A DNA stretch of 35,022 nt from an uncultured Endozoicomonas sp. (GTDB taxonomy: Bacteria; Pseudomonadota; Gammaproteobacteria; Pseudomonadales; Endozoicomonadaceae), in contig OODV01000206.1 in assembly GCA_900299555.1 (NCBI GenBank), forward strand, positions 1 through 35,022, in the 5' to 3' direction. The number at the start of each line of letters is the position of its first letter. Position 1 is the stretch's first letter. Shown here in pieces: positions 17,221 through 26,663 of the stretch. The position numbers and the translations under genes are program-made. The notes beneath the pieces are model-generated. The model saw only the letters and a program-made list of their open reading frames with translations. It did not search any database and was not told where the DNA came from.

Positions 17221-19122
17221 CTACATATTATCCAACTCTTCCCAACGCTCCATTTTCTCTTCGATCAGCTCATTTATCTCTGCAAGTCTGTTCAGGACTT
17301 CCTGAACCTCGCCTTGATCTCCCTGATAGAAAGCCGACTCAGCCGTTTTAGCTTCCAGCTCAGTCAACTCTTCTTCAAGCGCTTCAATTTCACCCGGCAA
17401 AGCATCCAGTTCACGCTGAAGTTTATAACTGAGCTTCTTTTTAGCTGGTTTGTTTTCAGCACCTGATGGCGCTGGCACAGACTTTGTCTTTTCTTCTTTT
17501 TTACTAACTGCAGTTTCAGCAACCAGCCGTGAGATTGCACCACCCTGTCGCAGCCAGTCATCAAACCCACCGACATAATCACTGACATGACCACCGGGCT
17601 CAAACACCAGTGAACTCGAAACCACATTGTCCAGGAAAGTTCTATCATGACTCACCAGCAACATTGTGCCAGTAAATTCAACCAATAATGATTCCAACAA
17701 CTCCAGAGTTTCAATATCCAGATCGTTAGTCGGTTCGTCCATCACCAGCAGGTTGGCCGGTTTACTAAACAATCGCGCCAACAGCAGTCGGTTACGCTCT
17801 CCTCCGGATAACGCTTTAACCGGAACACGACACCGCCCGGGCGGGAACAGGAAATCACCCAGATAGCTGATAACATGACGACTGGCACCGTTAATGGTGA
17901 TGCTCTCCCGCCCTTCGGCCACGTTATCAATCACCGTTTTCTCAAGATCCAGCTGATTTCTCAACTGATCAAAATAGGCCACTTCAAGCTTGGTTCCCAT
18001 TTTGACAGAACCCGACTCAGGGCTCAGATTACCCAGAAGAATGCTGAGCAACGTTGACTTTCCCGCCCCGTTTGCGCCAATCAGGCCAACTTTGTCACCT
18101 CGCATAAGACGAAGACTAAAGTCTTTGATAACCGTATGACTATCAAATGACTGGGAGATATTCTTCGCTTCGAGTACTAACTTACCTGAAGACTCACCTT
18201 GCTCCAGCCCAAAGCTGGCATTACCCTGAACTTCACGACGCTGACTTCGCTCTGCTCTGAGCTTTTCCAAGTCACGAACCCGACCCTCATTACGGGTACG
18301 ACGGGCTTTAATGCCCTGGCGTATCCAGACCTCTTCCTGTGCCAGCTTTTTATCAAACAACACATTCTGCTCAGCCTCAACCTCAAGGGCATGGGCTTTG
18401 CGTTCCAGAAAAGTGGCATAATCACATTCCCAACTGGTCAATTGCCCCCGATCCAACTCGATAATACGTGTTGCCAGAGACTGCAGGAATGAACGGTCGT
18501 GAGTGATGAAAAGCAATGCCCCGGAAAAATCTTTCAGCTGCTTCTCAAGCCAGTCAATGGCGATGATATCCAGGTGGTTAGTGGGCTCATCCAGTAACAA
18601 AAGATCGGGGTCGCCCACCAGGGCTCTAGCCAACTCAACTCGTCGCCGCCAGCCACCAGATAACTCTTTCATCTGTTTTTCAGCAGGCAAGCCAAGCTTT
18701 TGAATGACGGTATCCACTTTCAGGCTCAGACTCCAGCCATCCACTGATTCTAACTGCTGCTGAACTTTTTCGAGGGCTTTCATATCAGCATCGGTGCTGA
18801 TATTCATAGACAGGCCATGGTAACGGCTGATTAAATCACCAACCGCTTCCAGGCCAGAAGCCACCACATCGTACACCTTCTTCTCATCCTGATCAGGAAG
18901 ATCCTGATTAAGAACCCCAACCTTCAGGCCCGGCTTCCTCCATAACGTGCCATCATCTGGTAATATAGCCCCAGATACCAGCTTCATCATGGTGGACTTA
19001 CCCGCGCCATTACGCCCCAGCAAGCAGACTCTCTCACCTTTCCGAATCTGAAACTCCGCATGATCAAGCAGAGGCTGGTCACCATAGGCCAGACTGACTT
19101 TTTCGAATCTAAGTAACGGCAT
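17221..19122 (-). CDS. uup: ABC-F ATPase Uup
   Basis: A 633-residue soluble protein with two ABC ATPase domains and no membrane segments. Domain 1: Walker A GRNGAGKST, signature LSGGWRRRVELARAL, Walker B LLLLDEPTNHLD. Domain 2: GANGAGKST, LSGGERNRLLLARLF and LLVMDEPTNDLD. A charged linker (about 240-310) and a C-terminal coiled coil (about 560-633, KKLSYKLQRELDALPGEIEA) identify Uup among ABC-F proteins. Uup acts on ribosomes and affects transposon excision and stalled replication or recombination intermediates in E. coli. ATG at 19120-19122 is chosen over one at 19161 by family N-terminus (PLLRFEKVSLAYG). Its stop is 7 bp from the MITE. Confidence 0.93.
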   Translation of the reverse strand: MPLLRFEKVSLAYGDQPLLDHAEFQIRKGERVCLLGRNGAGKSTMMKLVSGAILPDDGTLWRKPGLKVGVLNQDLPDQDEKKVYDVVASGLEAVGDLISRYHGLSMNISTDADMKALEKVQQQLESVDGWSLSLKVDTVIQKLGLPAEKQMKELSGGWRRRVELARALVGDPDLLLLDEPTNHLDIIAIDWLEKQLKDFSGALLFITHDRSFLQSLATRIIELDRGQLTSWECDYATFLERKAHALEVEAEQNVLFDKKLAQEEVWIRQGIKARRTRNEGRVRDLEKLRAERSQRREVQGNASFGLEQGESSGKLVLEAKNISQSFDSHTVIKDFSLRLMRGDKVGLIGANGAGKSTLLSILLGNLSPESGSVKMGTKLEVAYFDQLRNQLDLEKTVIDNVAEGRESITINGASRHVISYLGDFLFPPGRCRVPVKALSGGERNRLLLARLFSKPANLLVMDEPTNDLDIETLELLESLLVEFTGTMLLVSHDRTFLDNVVSSSLVFEPGGHVSDYVGGFDDWLRQGGAISRLVAETAVSKKEEKTKSVPAPSGAENKPAKKKLSYKLQRELDALPGEIEALEEELTELEAKTAESAFYQGDQGEVQEVLNRLAEINELIEEKMERWEELDNM

Positions 19123-19241
19123 TATCCATCCAAGAGGTGCAACCCTTTGCCAGTTAAGCACTCTGGCTAAGGTTTATAAGCTGAAAGCATTGAATAAAAA
19201 CAGGTTAGAATAGCGCCAACCACCAGCAATGGGTAGAAGAA

Positions 19242-20483
19242 TTACTGTTTTTTCAGGCAAACCGCTACGATCAGCGCCAACAACTGACAGAGCAATAAAG
19301 GAACAAAGGCCAGTTGATAGTCCTGAATTGATAAAGCACTCAAACCATCATGTCCAATTCCTTCCAGAATAAAGCCAATCAATAGCTGCATAACAGGCCC
19401 CGCCAACAGCATGGAAGCATTGGTTATCGCCAGCAAGACCCCCACCCGTTCAGCTGGGCTAATGCTTTTGACAACAGAGAATGCCAGCATATACCCTCCA
19501 CTGCTGATCCCGCACATAAAGCAAATGAGCGCCATAACCACCATTGAACACTGGCAAAAAATCAGCATACTGAAAAAAAACGGAGAAATTACAGCACACG
19601 CCATCATCACTTTTCGTGTTGAGCCCACCAGGCAGGCCAACCAACCTGACAAGGGAGCACCAAAAGCAGCACCGACAAAAACCAGGGCAATCATATCAGC
19701 AACCGCTTCCTGCTCACCTGGAAAACGTTCATAAAAGAACGGTATTCCCCACAACCCGCCAAAGCTGGTAATGACGGCAAAAAGCCCAAAACCATACATG
19801 CAACACAGTGAAAAAGAGACTCGATCAAATGGAGATGTCTCCACCCTATCGATCTCAAGGTCAGCCCCGCATGTTACTTCGTGCAGTCTCACATCACTAA
19901 CGGATAAAGGCGGAGTACTTTTAACAATGATGGCGATCATAGCCGCAAGAACAACACCAAATATTGCCGCTCCCTGCATAGCACCCTGCCAGCCAAATGC
20001 TTCCATGAGATTAGGTAGAATCAGAGGTCCAAGCCCACCGCCCGCTAAAGCAAAAGCCTCTATCAACCCTGCCAGAGTCGGAAAATAGCGTTCCGGAAAC
20101 CAGCGACTTGCCAGGGTCATACAAACCACAATAACGGGTGACGTTACCACCCCCATAAACGCACGGGATGCAGTGGCAGATAACATGCTTTCAGAAATAC
20201 TGAACCAGTAACAGGCAACAGCCATCGATAAACTGCAAATAACCAGCAATGCGCGTGCATTGCAGCGATCAGCCAGATAACCGCCGGGCACCTGAAAAAT
20301 CAGGTATAAACTGAGAAAACTACTGGTTAACCAGCCAATATCAGCCACATCCAAATCGAATGCAGTCATCAGCTGGGGAACCATAACGGATGGAGCCCCT
20401 TGCAACATGAATTGATATGAGCAGAATAAGGCTGCTATTGCACAGACCAGAATGCCTCTTAGGCTTATAAAACTTGTCGCCAC
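19242..20483 (-). CDS. Major facilitator superfamily transporter
   Basis: A 413-residue inner-membrane protein with about 12 hydrophobic helices. The loop 2-3 signature reads GGYLADRCNARALL, close to MFS motif A, and a second copy is replaced by a weaker GWLACLVGSTRKVMM. The first half resembles anion/organic-acid MFS permeases (VADIGWLTSSFLSLYLIFQVPGG, split at the helix), but I cannot name a substrate. It starts 263 bp after the sixA stop on the same strand and 119 bp before the uup start, so it may be its own unit. Family assignment is secure; the specific function is not. Confidence 0.85.
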   Translation of the reverse strand: MATSFISLRGILVCAIAALFCSYQFMLQGAPSVMVPQLMTAFDLDVADIGWLTSSFLSLYLIFQVPGGYLADRCNARALLVICSLSMAVACYWFSISESMLSATASRAFMGVVTSPVIVVCMTLASRWFPERYFPTLAGLIEAFALAGGGLGPLILPNLMEAFGWQGAMQGAAIFGVVLAAMIAIIVKSTPPLSVSDVRLHEVTCGADLEIDRVETSPFDRVSFSLCCMYGFGLFAVITSFGGLWGIPFFYERFPGEQEAVADMIALVFVGAAFGAPLSGWLACLVGSTRKVMMACAVISPFFFSMLIFCQCSMVVMALICFMCGISSGGYMLAFSVVKSISPAERVGVLLAITNASMLLAGPVMQLLIGFILEGIGHDGLSALSIQDYQLAFVPLLLCQLLALIVAVCLKKQ

Positions 20484-20665
20484 CGCACTTTCCCCCTGCC
20501 TATCCCTACACGCTTTCCCTGTCTAAAGCACCAGTAACATGGAACACGAGCATCATTAGATTAGATGGCAAAACGGAAAGTTCATTAATAAATCAACAGA
20601 CAACCAATAGATTCAAAGCTATCGCCAAACACAGTATTACATGAGGAGATAAATCAACTAATATA

Positions 20666-20693
20666 CTGCGGGAAATAACTGAATTTCCCGCAG
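20666..20693. terminator. Strong hairpin after sixA, possible terminator
   Basis: A perfect 11-bp stem, CTGCGGGAAAT/ATTTCCCGCAG, with a 6-nt loop (AACTGA). It lies 53 bp beyond the sixA stop. Neither strand has a good T tract immediately after it, so it may be an RNA-stabilising hairpin rather than a full intrinsic terminator. Confidence 0.5.
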
Positions 20694-20746
20694 AAAAACC
20701 AGAGACTAATGGCGCTGGATTTTTTAATGGATCAGCAGTTTGTGAC

Positions 20747-21196
20747 TTACAACTGAGGTATTATGCGCTCAAGGACTCGGGCCATCCCGGGAGCCACAAC
20801 ATCCACCTCCAGGATCAGTGCCATTCCCGTTTGAAAGGATGGGCCAGACTGAGAGACTCCCTCGCAAAGCAGTCCCGAAAGATAACCAACCATGGGCATA
20901 TGACTGGCCAGCAGGATAACGCCCGTCTCAGGCAACACCTGCAGTACAGACTGAGGGCTACCCTCAGGCTCCAGCTCAGCAAGTGTTTCTACGCCACAGC
21001 CTAAAGCCTCTGCAGCAATCCGGGCAGTTTGCTGAGCCCTGATATAAGGGCTTGAAAGAATTCGGTCAACCTTCTGAGCCGCCAGAGACGCAACCGTACT
21101 GGATACCTCTCGAGCACCCTGTTCAGTAAGTGGTCGTTCTCTATCAGATGGTGCTGACCATGAAGCCTGACCATGGCGCATAATGATAAGTTTCAT
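20747..21196 (-). CDS. sixA: Phosphohistidine phosphatase SixA
   Basis: A 149-residue histidine phosphatase of the phosphoglycerate-mutase fold. The catalytic RHG lies at residues 7-9 (MKLIIMRHGQASW), with the second arginine in SSPYIRAQQTA and the second histidine in LLASHMPMVGYL. Length matches E. coli SixA (161) approximately. In E. coli it removes phosphate from histidine in phosphotransfer proteins (ArcB HPt, and the nitrogen PTS). It begins 2 bp after the DUF4389 gene, so the pair is probably coupled, and gpsA lies upstream. No PTS or phosphorelay gene is adjacent. Confidence 0.9.
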   Translation of the reverse strand: MKLIIMRHGQASWSAPSDRERPLTEQGAREVSSTVASLAAQKVDRILSSPYIRAQQTARIAAEALGCGVETLAELEPEGSPQSVLQVLPETGVILLASHMPMVGYLSGLLCEGVSQSGPSFQTGMALILEVDVVAPGMARVLERIIPQL

Positions 21197-21198
21197 GC

Positions 21199-21516
21199 TT
21201 AATCGTTATCCGGCTCGTTGACAACTTTACCTGCGAGGTTCGATGACTGAGGCCAGTCCGAGAAAGGATAGGGCTTAACATCAGAGTTATAGGTCAGGAA
21301 CCCGGCAATCTGATAAATAAACCGGTTAACGCCAGCACTAAATGCTAAAAGACGCTCATTTGGCTCACTCATAACAAAACCGTGCACGGCCTGTATAAGC
21401 GCAATCAACATAACGAGGAATGCCGCAAGGTAGGCGACAACTCCAAAGACAACCATAAACACAAGTCTTAACCAGCGAGACTCCGATTTTAGATTATTAA
21501 CGACCTTCTCATCCAT
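21199..21516 (-). CDS. DUF4389 membrane protein
   Basis: A 105-residue protein with one long hydrophobic region forming one or two helices (about 18-45, RLVFMVVFGVVAYLAAFLVM) and a second weaker one (about 58-75), ending in an aromatic SDVKPYPFSDWP segment characteristic of this family. ATG at 21514-21516 is preferred over an in-frame start at 21588 because GGAG lies 8 nt before it. It is linked with gpsA and sixA as in Pseudomonas. Function unknown; probably an inner-membrane protein. Confidence 0.8.
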   Translation of the reverse strand: MDEKVVNNLKSESRWLRLVFMVVFGVVAYLAAFLVMLIALIQAVHGFVMSEPNERLLAFSAGVNRFIYQIAGFLTYNSDVKPYPFSDWPQSSNLAGKVVNEPDND

Positions 21517-21609
21517 TGATCTTCTCCACTCTTCCACACAGAATTGTAAAAACAAAGTTGTCAAAACAAAGTCCAGAATCTGACTCAACAGTCATGATCT
21601 TGATATAAA

Positions 21610-22659
21610 TCATCTGGACATAAATTCCACATCTGTTTTCTGTTCCCTGAGCATCATCCCCTTTACAAGGACTCCAATGGCATTACCTTCAAAAATAATG
21701 CTGTATAAACTATCCACCAGAGGCATGTATACCGCCAGTTCATCGGCCTTTTGCTTAACCTGTTTAAGTGTATTAACCCCTTCAGCAACCTGCCCCAATC
21801 TGAACTCAGCGTCTTCCAGCGAATCACCTTGACCAAGCGCATAACCCACCCGGAAGTTACGACTTAAATCAGAAGTACAGGTAGCTACCAGATCACCAAC
21901 ACCCGCCAACCCCAAAAAGGTCATGGGGTTAGCCCCAAGCGTTACTGCAAAGCGACTCATTTCTGCAAGACTCCGGGTGATCAACATACTTTTTGTATTT
22001 TCACCCATTCCCAGAGCCGCACCCATTCCAGAGACAATCGCGTAAATATTCTTTAAAGCGCCTGCCAACTCAACACCATACACATCGCTGTTCGAATAGA
22101 CCCTGAAATAGTCGCAGTGTAATACAGACTGAATGGTCTGGCATAGCTCATCATCTTCACTGGCAATCACAGTAGCAGTCAACGCTTTGGCTACGATTTC
22201 ACGGGCAAGGTTGGGGCCACTGAGCACACCAATTCGAGCATCATCGACCTCCTCTACCAGAATCTGACTCATCAGATCAAAGGTAACAGGCTCAATACCT
22301 TTAGTCGTACTGATCACTATCTTGCCTGAGAGCAATCCACCGGTTTTTTTCACCACTTCTCTGAACGACTTACTGGGAATTGCGATAAAAACGATATCAG
22401 CGTCGGAGACCACAGCAGCAAGGTCCGTATCAGCGGTGACGGATGGATGAATCTGAAACTCCGGAAGGTATCTGGCATTAACATGATTATTGTTAATGCC
22501 GGCAACCTGATCAGCATCTCTCATCCAGAGTTTTACCCGATGCCCATTGGTTGCAGAAATATCAGCAAGGGCCGTACCAAAACTGCCACCACCAAGAACG
22601 GCGATCGTATATTCTCTGGCACCGCCATTGTCAGCCGTGCTATCTGGCCTGTCTGTCAT
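21610..22659 (-). CDS. gpsA: Glycerol-3-phosphate dehydrogenase [NAD(P)+]
   Basis: A 349-residue enzyme (E. coli GpsA is 339) that makes sn-glycerol-3-phosphate for phospholipid synthesis. The NAD(P)-binding loop is [13 protein letters not shown] (about 19-31). Other family motifs are [35 protein letters not shown] with the catalytic lysine, and [18 protein letters not shown]. The N-terminus is about 15 residues longer than usual ([17 protein letters not shown]). AGGA precedes the ATG. It diverges from fabA, linking phospholipid backbone and fatty-acid supply in one locus. Confidence 0.97.
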   Translation of the reverse strand: MTDRPDSTADNGGAREYTIAVLGGGSFGTALADISATNGHRVKLWMRDADQVAGINNNHVNARYLPEFQIHPSVTADTDLAAVVSDADIVFIAIPSKSFREVVKKTGGLLSGKIVISTTKGIEPVTFDLMSQILVEEVDDARIGVLSGPNLAREIVAKALTATVIASEDDELCQTIQSVLHCDYFRVYSNSDVYGVELAGALKNIYAIVSGMGAALGMGENTKSMLITRSLAEMSRFAVTLGANPMTFLGLAGVGDLVATCTSDLSRNFRVGYALGQGDSLEDAEFRLGQVAEGVNTLKQVKQKADELAVYMPLVDSLYSIIFEGNAIGVLVKGMMLREQKTDVEFMSR

Positions 22660-23199
22660 GCTGTTAATCCTAGTTTACAAGCTCAAAAATAACTGGCACT
22701 AAATTGCCATGAGCAGCTTTATAGAAAAAAGCTTATTTAATCACACTCGTCGGCCCCGTTGCACAGTTCTGACACACCTGAAACAAAAAAAGGGATTATC
22801 GTCTGCAATTACCCTCATCCAGGGTATCCGCTCATAACTAGCAAACCATGCCCGACTGTATTACCTTTAACTTTTCCGGACTATGCCAGTTTTACAACAA
22901 GCCTAATGGTAATAAAACGCTACGAAACTTATCATTGTCTGCCTTTTAGGCGATGCAGTGTTGTCTTTTTGTTACAAACAGGCCAAGAGCACTATGACAG
23001 ACAAAAAGCAATGGTATAGTTCAACTCCGGAACGATAGTAATGCATTTTGCAAGACTGTTAGGATTAAATGGGGTCATCAGACCCTGATGTGAACGCCGC
23101 GTATCGGCAGGGATGTCCCGATCAGAGTATCGACTTCCCGGGTGTCATCACTGGCCTGATGCCATGCAGGTGCTGGACCTTCCAGGAACCAATAAACTA
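22660..23199. other. Divergent gpsA/fabA regulatory region
   Basis: About 540 bp without a gene. It contains the palindrome TGGCA-CTAAAT-TGCCA (22694-22709) 35 bp before gpsA, a possible fabA promoter (22994-23020), and overlapping hairpins in the fabA leader: GGGTC/GACCC (23072-23085) and CATCAG/CTGATG (23076-23090), which cannot form together. No known FabR or PsrA site was recognised. Confidence 0.5.
22994..23020 (+). promoter_or_regulatory. Candidate fabA promoter
   Basis: ATGACA (22994-22999), a 15-bp spacer and an extended -10, TGGTATAGT (TATAGT at 23015-23020). The spacer is short, but the TG motif may compensate. It would give a leader of about 175 nt before fabA. Confidence 0.35.
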
Positions 23200-23724
23200 A
23201 TGAAGCAACCATTTAAACAAGACTCCTTCAGCAAAGAAGATTTGTTACTCTGTTCACAGGGAGAACTCTTTGGTGCTGGCAATGCACAGTTACCAGCTCC
23301 TAATATGCTGATGCTGGATCGTATTGTTCGTATCTCTGAAGAAGGTGGTGCCTATGGAAAAGGCGAAATCATTGCAGAACTGGATATAAACCCAGACCTG
23401 TGGTTCTTCTCCTGTCACTTTCCAGGCGACCCTGTGATGCCAGGATGTCTCGGGCTTGATGCCATGTGGCAGCTGGTTGGCTTCTATCTGGGGTGGATGG
23501 GCAACCCCGGCCGTGGACGCGCCCTTGGCAGTGGTGATGTAAAATTCACCGGCCAGATTCTGCCCACTAACAAAAAAGTAACATACCGTATTGATATTAA
23601 ACGTATCATCGCACGCAAACTGGTTTTGGGTATTGCTGATGGAACAGTCAGTGTTGATGATCGGGAAATTTACACAGCGGAAGGGCTGCGAGTCGGTCTT
23701 TTCCAGAATACCGATTCTTTCTGA
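23200..23724 (+). CDS. fabA: 3-hydroxydecanoyl-ACP dehydratase/isomerase FabA
   Basis: A 174-residue enzyme (E. coli FabA is 172) that dehydrates 3-hydroxydecanoyl-ACP and isomerises the trans-2 product to cis-3, the entry to unsaturated fatty acids. Catalytic His73 lies in [11 protein letters not shown] and Asp87 in LGLDAMWQL, at the expected spacing. The C-terminus ends [13 protein letters not shown] as in Pseudomonas. The ATG at 23200 is chosen because the family N-terminus starts there; AGGA about 12 nt upstream is a weak binding site, and a start at 23113 would add 29 unrelated residues. fabB follows. Confidence 0.96.
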   Translation: MKQPFKQDSFSKEDLLLCSQGELFGAGNAQLPAPNMLMLDRIVRISEEGGAYGKGEIIAELDINPDLWFFSCHFPGDPVMPGCLGLDAMWQLVGFYLGWMGNPGRGRALGSGDVKFTGQILPTNKKVTYRIDIKRIIARKLVLGIADGTVSVDDREIYTAEGLRVGLFQNTDSF

Positions 23725-23781
23725 CTCTCTTTTCCCTTGCTCTTACATTGTAAAAGAGAGTGAGATTGAGAGTCTGACTCT
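23724..23781 (+). promoter_or_regulatory. Intercistronic hairpins between fabA and fabB
   Basis: A perfect 10-bp stem, ACTCTCTTTT (23724-23733) with AAAAGAGAGT (23752-23761), begins on the last base of the fabA stop codon. A smaller AGAGT-CTG-ACTCT hairpin (23769-23781) followed by GATTTTT resembles a weak terminator. Together they could adjust FabA to FabB ratios by attenuation or mRNA processing. Structure seen; role inferred. Confidence 0.45.
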
Positions 23782-23820
23782 GATTTTTCTGACTTAAACG
23801 AGCTATTCAGGTTGACATCA

Positions 23821-25035
23821 ATGAAACGTGTTGTAGTTACAGGGATTGGCATCACATCCTGCCTGGGCATTACCCAGGACGAGGTAGCTGAGAGCCTTAG
23901 ACTTGGGCGCTCCGGCATTCGCTTTAATGGAAGCTATAAGGAGCATGGTTTCCGCAGCCAGGTATCCGGTACAGTAGACATCGATTTCGAGCAGTTTATT
24001 GACCGCAAGACTCTGCGATTCATGGGTAACGCTGCAGCCTATGCCTATATTGCCATGAAACAGGCAATCGAAGATGCTGGTCTTACTGAAGATCAGGTAT
24101 CCAACCCCCGTACAGGGCTGATCGCTGCATCCGGGGGTGCTTCATCAGAAAACATTGTTGATTCTGCAGACATCATGAGAGAAAAAGGTGTCAAACGAGT
24201 CGGCCCCTATCGCGTCACCCGCACCATGGGCAGTACGGTTTCTGCCTGCCTTGCAACCCCCTTTAAAATCAAGGGTGTTAACTATTCCATCACTTCTGCC
24301 TGTGCAACCAGTGCACACTGTATTGGCAATGCTATCGAGCAAATTCAGCTGGGTAAGCAGGACATCGTATTTGCTGGCGGTGGTGAAGAAGAACATTGGA
24401 CACAAACTGGCCTGTTTGATGCCATGGGTGCCCTGAGCACCAAATACAACGAAACACCTCAACAGGCTTCACGCGCCTATGATGCTGACCGTGATGGTTT
24501 CGTCATTGCTGGCGGTGGAGGTATGATCGTTGTCGAAGAGCTGGAGCATGCCAAAGCCCGTGGCGCTAAAATTTATGCTGAAATTACCGGCTATGGTGCA
24601 ACTTCGGATGGCTACGATATGGTTGCCCCATCCGGTGAAGGTGCCGCACGCTGCATGCGTATGGCAATGGAGGCCCTTAAAGAGCCCATTGATTACATTA
24701 ATACTCATGGCACCAGCACCCCGGTGGGTGATGTTGCAGAGCTGAAAGCACTTATTGAAGTATTTGGTGATCAAATGCCTCTGATCAGCTCTACCAAATC
24801 ACTCTCTGGCCACTCTCTTGGCGCAGCAGGCGTTCAGGAAGCCATTTATTGCCTGTTGATGATGAAGCATAACTTCATCGCTGCCTCTGCAAACGTGCAG
24901 AAGCTGGATGAAGCGGCAACAAACCTGCCAATCCTGGTCGGCGAAGCTCGTGAACAAACCCTGAACCGGGTAATGTCCAACAGCTTTGGTTTTGGTGGCA
25001 CGAATGCCTGTCTGGTATTTGAGCGTTGCCAGTAA
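23821..25035 (+). CDS. fabB: 3-oxoacyl-ACP synthase I FabB
   Basis: A 404-residue ketoacyl-ACP synthase (E. coli FabB is 406). It elongates the cis-3-decenoyl-ACP made by FabA and other acyl-ACPs. The triad is visible: Cys161 in TSACATSAH, His in [11 protein letters not shown] and His in [12 protein letters not shown]; the C-terminal [14 protein letters not shown] loop is typical. ATG at 23821 ([13 protein letters not shown]) is preferred over the in-frame TTG at 23812, with AGGTTGA before it. Likely co-transcribed with fabA and ending at the terminator 17 bp downstream. Confidence 0.97.
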   Translation: MKRVVVTGIGITSCLGITQDEVAESLRLGRSGIRFNGSYKEHGFRSQVSGTVDIDFEQFIDRKTLRFMGNAAAYAYIAMKQAIEDAGLTEDQVSNPRTGLIAASGGASSENIVDSADIMREKGVKRVGPYRVTRTMGSTVSACLATPFKIKGVNYSITSACATSAHCIGNAIEQIQLGKQDIVFAGGGEEEHWTQTGLFDAMGALSTKYNETPQQASRAYDADRDGFVIAGGGGMIVVEELEHAKARGAKIYAEITGYGATSDGYDMVAPSGEGAARCMRMAMEALKEPIDYINTHGTSTPVGDVAELKALIEVFGDQMPLISSTKSLSGHSLGAAGVQEAIYCLLMMKHNFIAASANVQKLDEAATNLPILVGEAREQTLNRVMSNSFGFGGTNACLVFERCQ

Positions 25036-25051
25036 TAATTGGGTATTTAGC

Positions 25052-25085
25052 AATAAAAAGCCGGCACTCATGCCGGCTTTTTATT
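25052..25085. terminator. Intrinsic terminator of fabAB
   Basis: A perfect 15-bp stem (AATAAAAAGCCGGCA/TGCCGGCTTTTTATT) with a CTCA loop. The U-rich 3' arm makes it a strong terminator on the plus strand; its symmetry also allows termination on the other strand. Confidence 0.93.
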
Positions 25086-25365
25086 ATTACCTGCAATATA
25101 GATAGAGCAGAATCAATAATAATTCACGCTCCTACATCAAGACCCTCTTCCAGATAAATCGTGCCCCCTCCCTCATGCAAGTATATTTTCGAAACAAAAA
25201 ATACCTCGGCATAGGTTTTAACCGAAATACGCAACGCAATAGAAAAAAAACTGTCTAACATACCACAATTCAAAAAATAATCATTGTGATCCAAGTCAAA
25301 ACACGAAAAGCACAAATTCTGTACAGTTCGCACCAACTGATTAATTAATGACCGGATAACACCAC
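25086..25365. other. Leader/promoter region of sdaC
   Basis: About 280 bp of AT-rich sequence with no gene. It includes the CRP/FNR-like site at 25285-25300. I could not identify a convincing -35/-10 pair. Confidence 0.4.
25285..25300. promoter_or_regulatory. CRP- or FNR/Anr-like site upstream of sdaC
   Basis: TGTGATCCAAGTCAAA fits the CRP consensus TGTGA-N6-TCACA except for one base, and its inner part TGATCCAAGTCA fits the FNR/Anr form TTGAT-N4-ATCAA with two mismatches. It lies 65 bp before the sdaC start. CRP control of serine use is known in enterics and vibrios; FNR/Anr would fit the oxygen-labile enzyme SdaA. Not distinguishable by eye. Confidence 0.4.
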
Positions 25366-26637
25366 ATGTCACAAACCTTAACTCAATCCATTGCTGTAAA
25401 TGATGCCTCAACGGGCGGTTGGGAGAAACGTGATACTGAATGGATGCTGACACTGTTTGGCACAGCAATTGGTGCCGGCGTTTTATTTCTACCAATTAAT
25501 GCAGGCCTTGGGGGCATATGGCCTCTGATTCTGATGACCGTACTTATTGGCCCAATGACATTTCTGGCTCACCGCGGCCTGAATCGTCTTTGCCTGTCTT
25601 CCAAAAACCCCGGAGCCAATATCACCGAAACTGTTACCGAACACTTTGGTCAAAAAGCGGGCAGCCTGATCACTCTTGGCTACTTTGCTTCCATTTACCC
25701 GATTCTTCTGATCTATGGCATCGGTATTACCAACACTGTCAGCTCTCTGATGGTAAATCAGTTAGGCATGGAAGATCCAAACCGGGCCATCTTGAGCTTT
25801 GTTCTGGTTGCCGCAATGGTCAGTGTTATGGTCGCTGGTCAGAAGACGGTTTTGAAAGTCACCAATGCCATTGTTTACCCACTGATCGCAGTTCTTTTTG
25901 GAACCTCTCTGTACCTGATCCCACAGTGGAATACCGCGCAGTTTGAGGCCTCTATTTCTGCCGGCGACTTCCTGAAAACCGTTTTCCTGACCATTCCAGT
26001 TCTGGTATTCGCTTTCAATCACTCACCAGCGGTCTCTTCTTTTGCTTCTACGTATCGCAAAGAGCTGGGAAATGACGCAGAGCATCAGACCAGCAAAACA
26101 TTGAAGCGCACCACCATGATGCTGGTTGGTTTCACCATGTTCTTTGTTTACAGCTGTGTTCTGACGCTGTCTCCGGCAGAGCTTCTGCAAGCAAAGGCTG
26201 CCAACCTGCCAATTCTTTCCATTTTTGCAGAGCGCACTGACAACCAGATTTTTGCCTGGCTGGCCCAGGTGGTAGCGATTGTTGCCATCTCTTCATCCTT
26301 CTTTGGTCACTACATGGGAACCCGTGAAGGCTTACAGGGAATGATAGTTAACCGTGCCAAAGCCAAAGGAAAACAGGTTAATCTGAAAGCCATTGATAAA
26401 GGCATTATTGTCTTCATCACCCTGTCTGTATGGGCTGTAGCTTATGCCAACGTTAGTGTGATGGGCATGATCGAGTCTCTGGTGGCACCAATCCTGGCCA
26501 TGATCCTCTTCATCCTGCCGGTATATGCAACCCACAAAGTTCCTTCAATGGCTCAATACCGTTCTAAAGCCAACATCTTCACTGTTGTGATGGGACTGAT
26601 CGCCATTACTGGTTTTATTACCTCTCAACTCATCTGA
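25366..26637 (+). CDS. sdaC: Serine transporter SdaC (HAAAP family)
   Basis: A 423-residue inner-membrane proton-serine symporter (E. coli SdaC is 429), with about 11 helices. The N-terminal part GTAIGAGVLFLPINAGLGG is the family's helix-1 signature; SSKNPGANITETVTEHFG, FNHSPAVSSFA, SSFFGHYMGTREGLQGM and the terminal VVMGLIAITGF all correspond to E. coli SdaC in order. It precedes sdaA, so uptake and deamination of L-serine are coupled, as in E. coli sdaCB. The ATG has only a weak binding site. Substrate assignment is by strong similarity. Confidence 0.94.
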   Translation: MSQTLTQSIAVNDASTGGWEKRDTEWMLTLFGTAIGAGVLFLPINAGLGGIWPLILMTVLIGPMTFLAHRGLNRLCLSSKNPGANITETVTEHFGQKAGSLITLGYFASIYPILLIYGIGITNTVSSLMVNQLGMEDPNRAILSFVLVAAMVSVMVAGQKTVLKVTNAIVYPLIAVLFGTSLYLIPQWNTAQFEASISAGDFLKTVFLTIPVLVFAFNHSPAVSSFASTYRKELGNDAEHQTSKTLKRTTMMLVGFTMFFVYSCVLTLSPAELLQAKAANLPILSIFAERTDNQIFAWLAQVVAIVAISSSFFGHYMGTREGLQGMIVNRAKAKGKQVNLKAIDKGIIVFITLSVWAVAYANVSVMGMIESLVAPILAMILFILPVYATHKVPSMAQYRSKANIFTVVMGLIAITGFITSQLI

Positions 26638-26663
26638 TTACCGATCAGTTATACAGCAGTCCG

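Noticed and set aside
22694-22709. Sigma-54 promoter-like TGGCAC...TTGC near gpsA
   Set aside because: The GG and GC are 9 bp apart instead of 10, and the same bases form a simple TGGCA/TGCCA palindrome.
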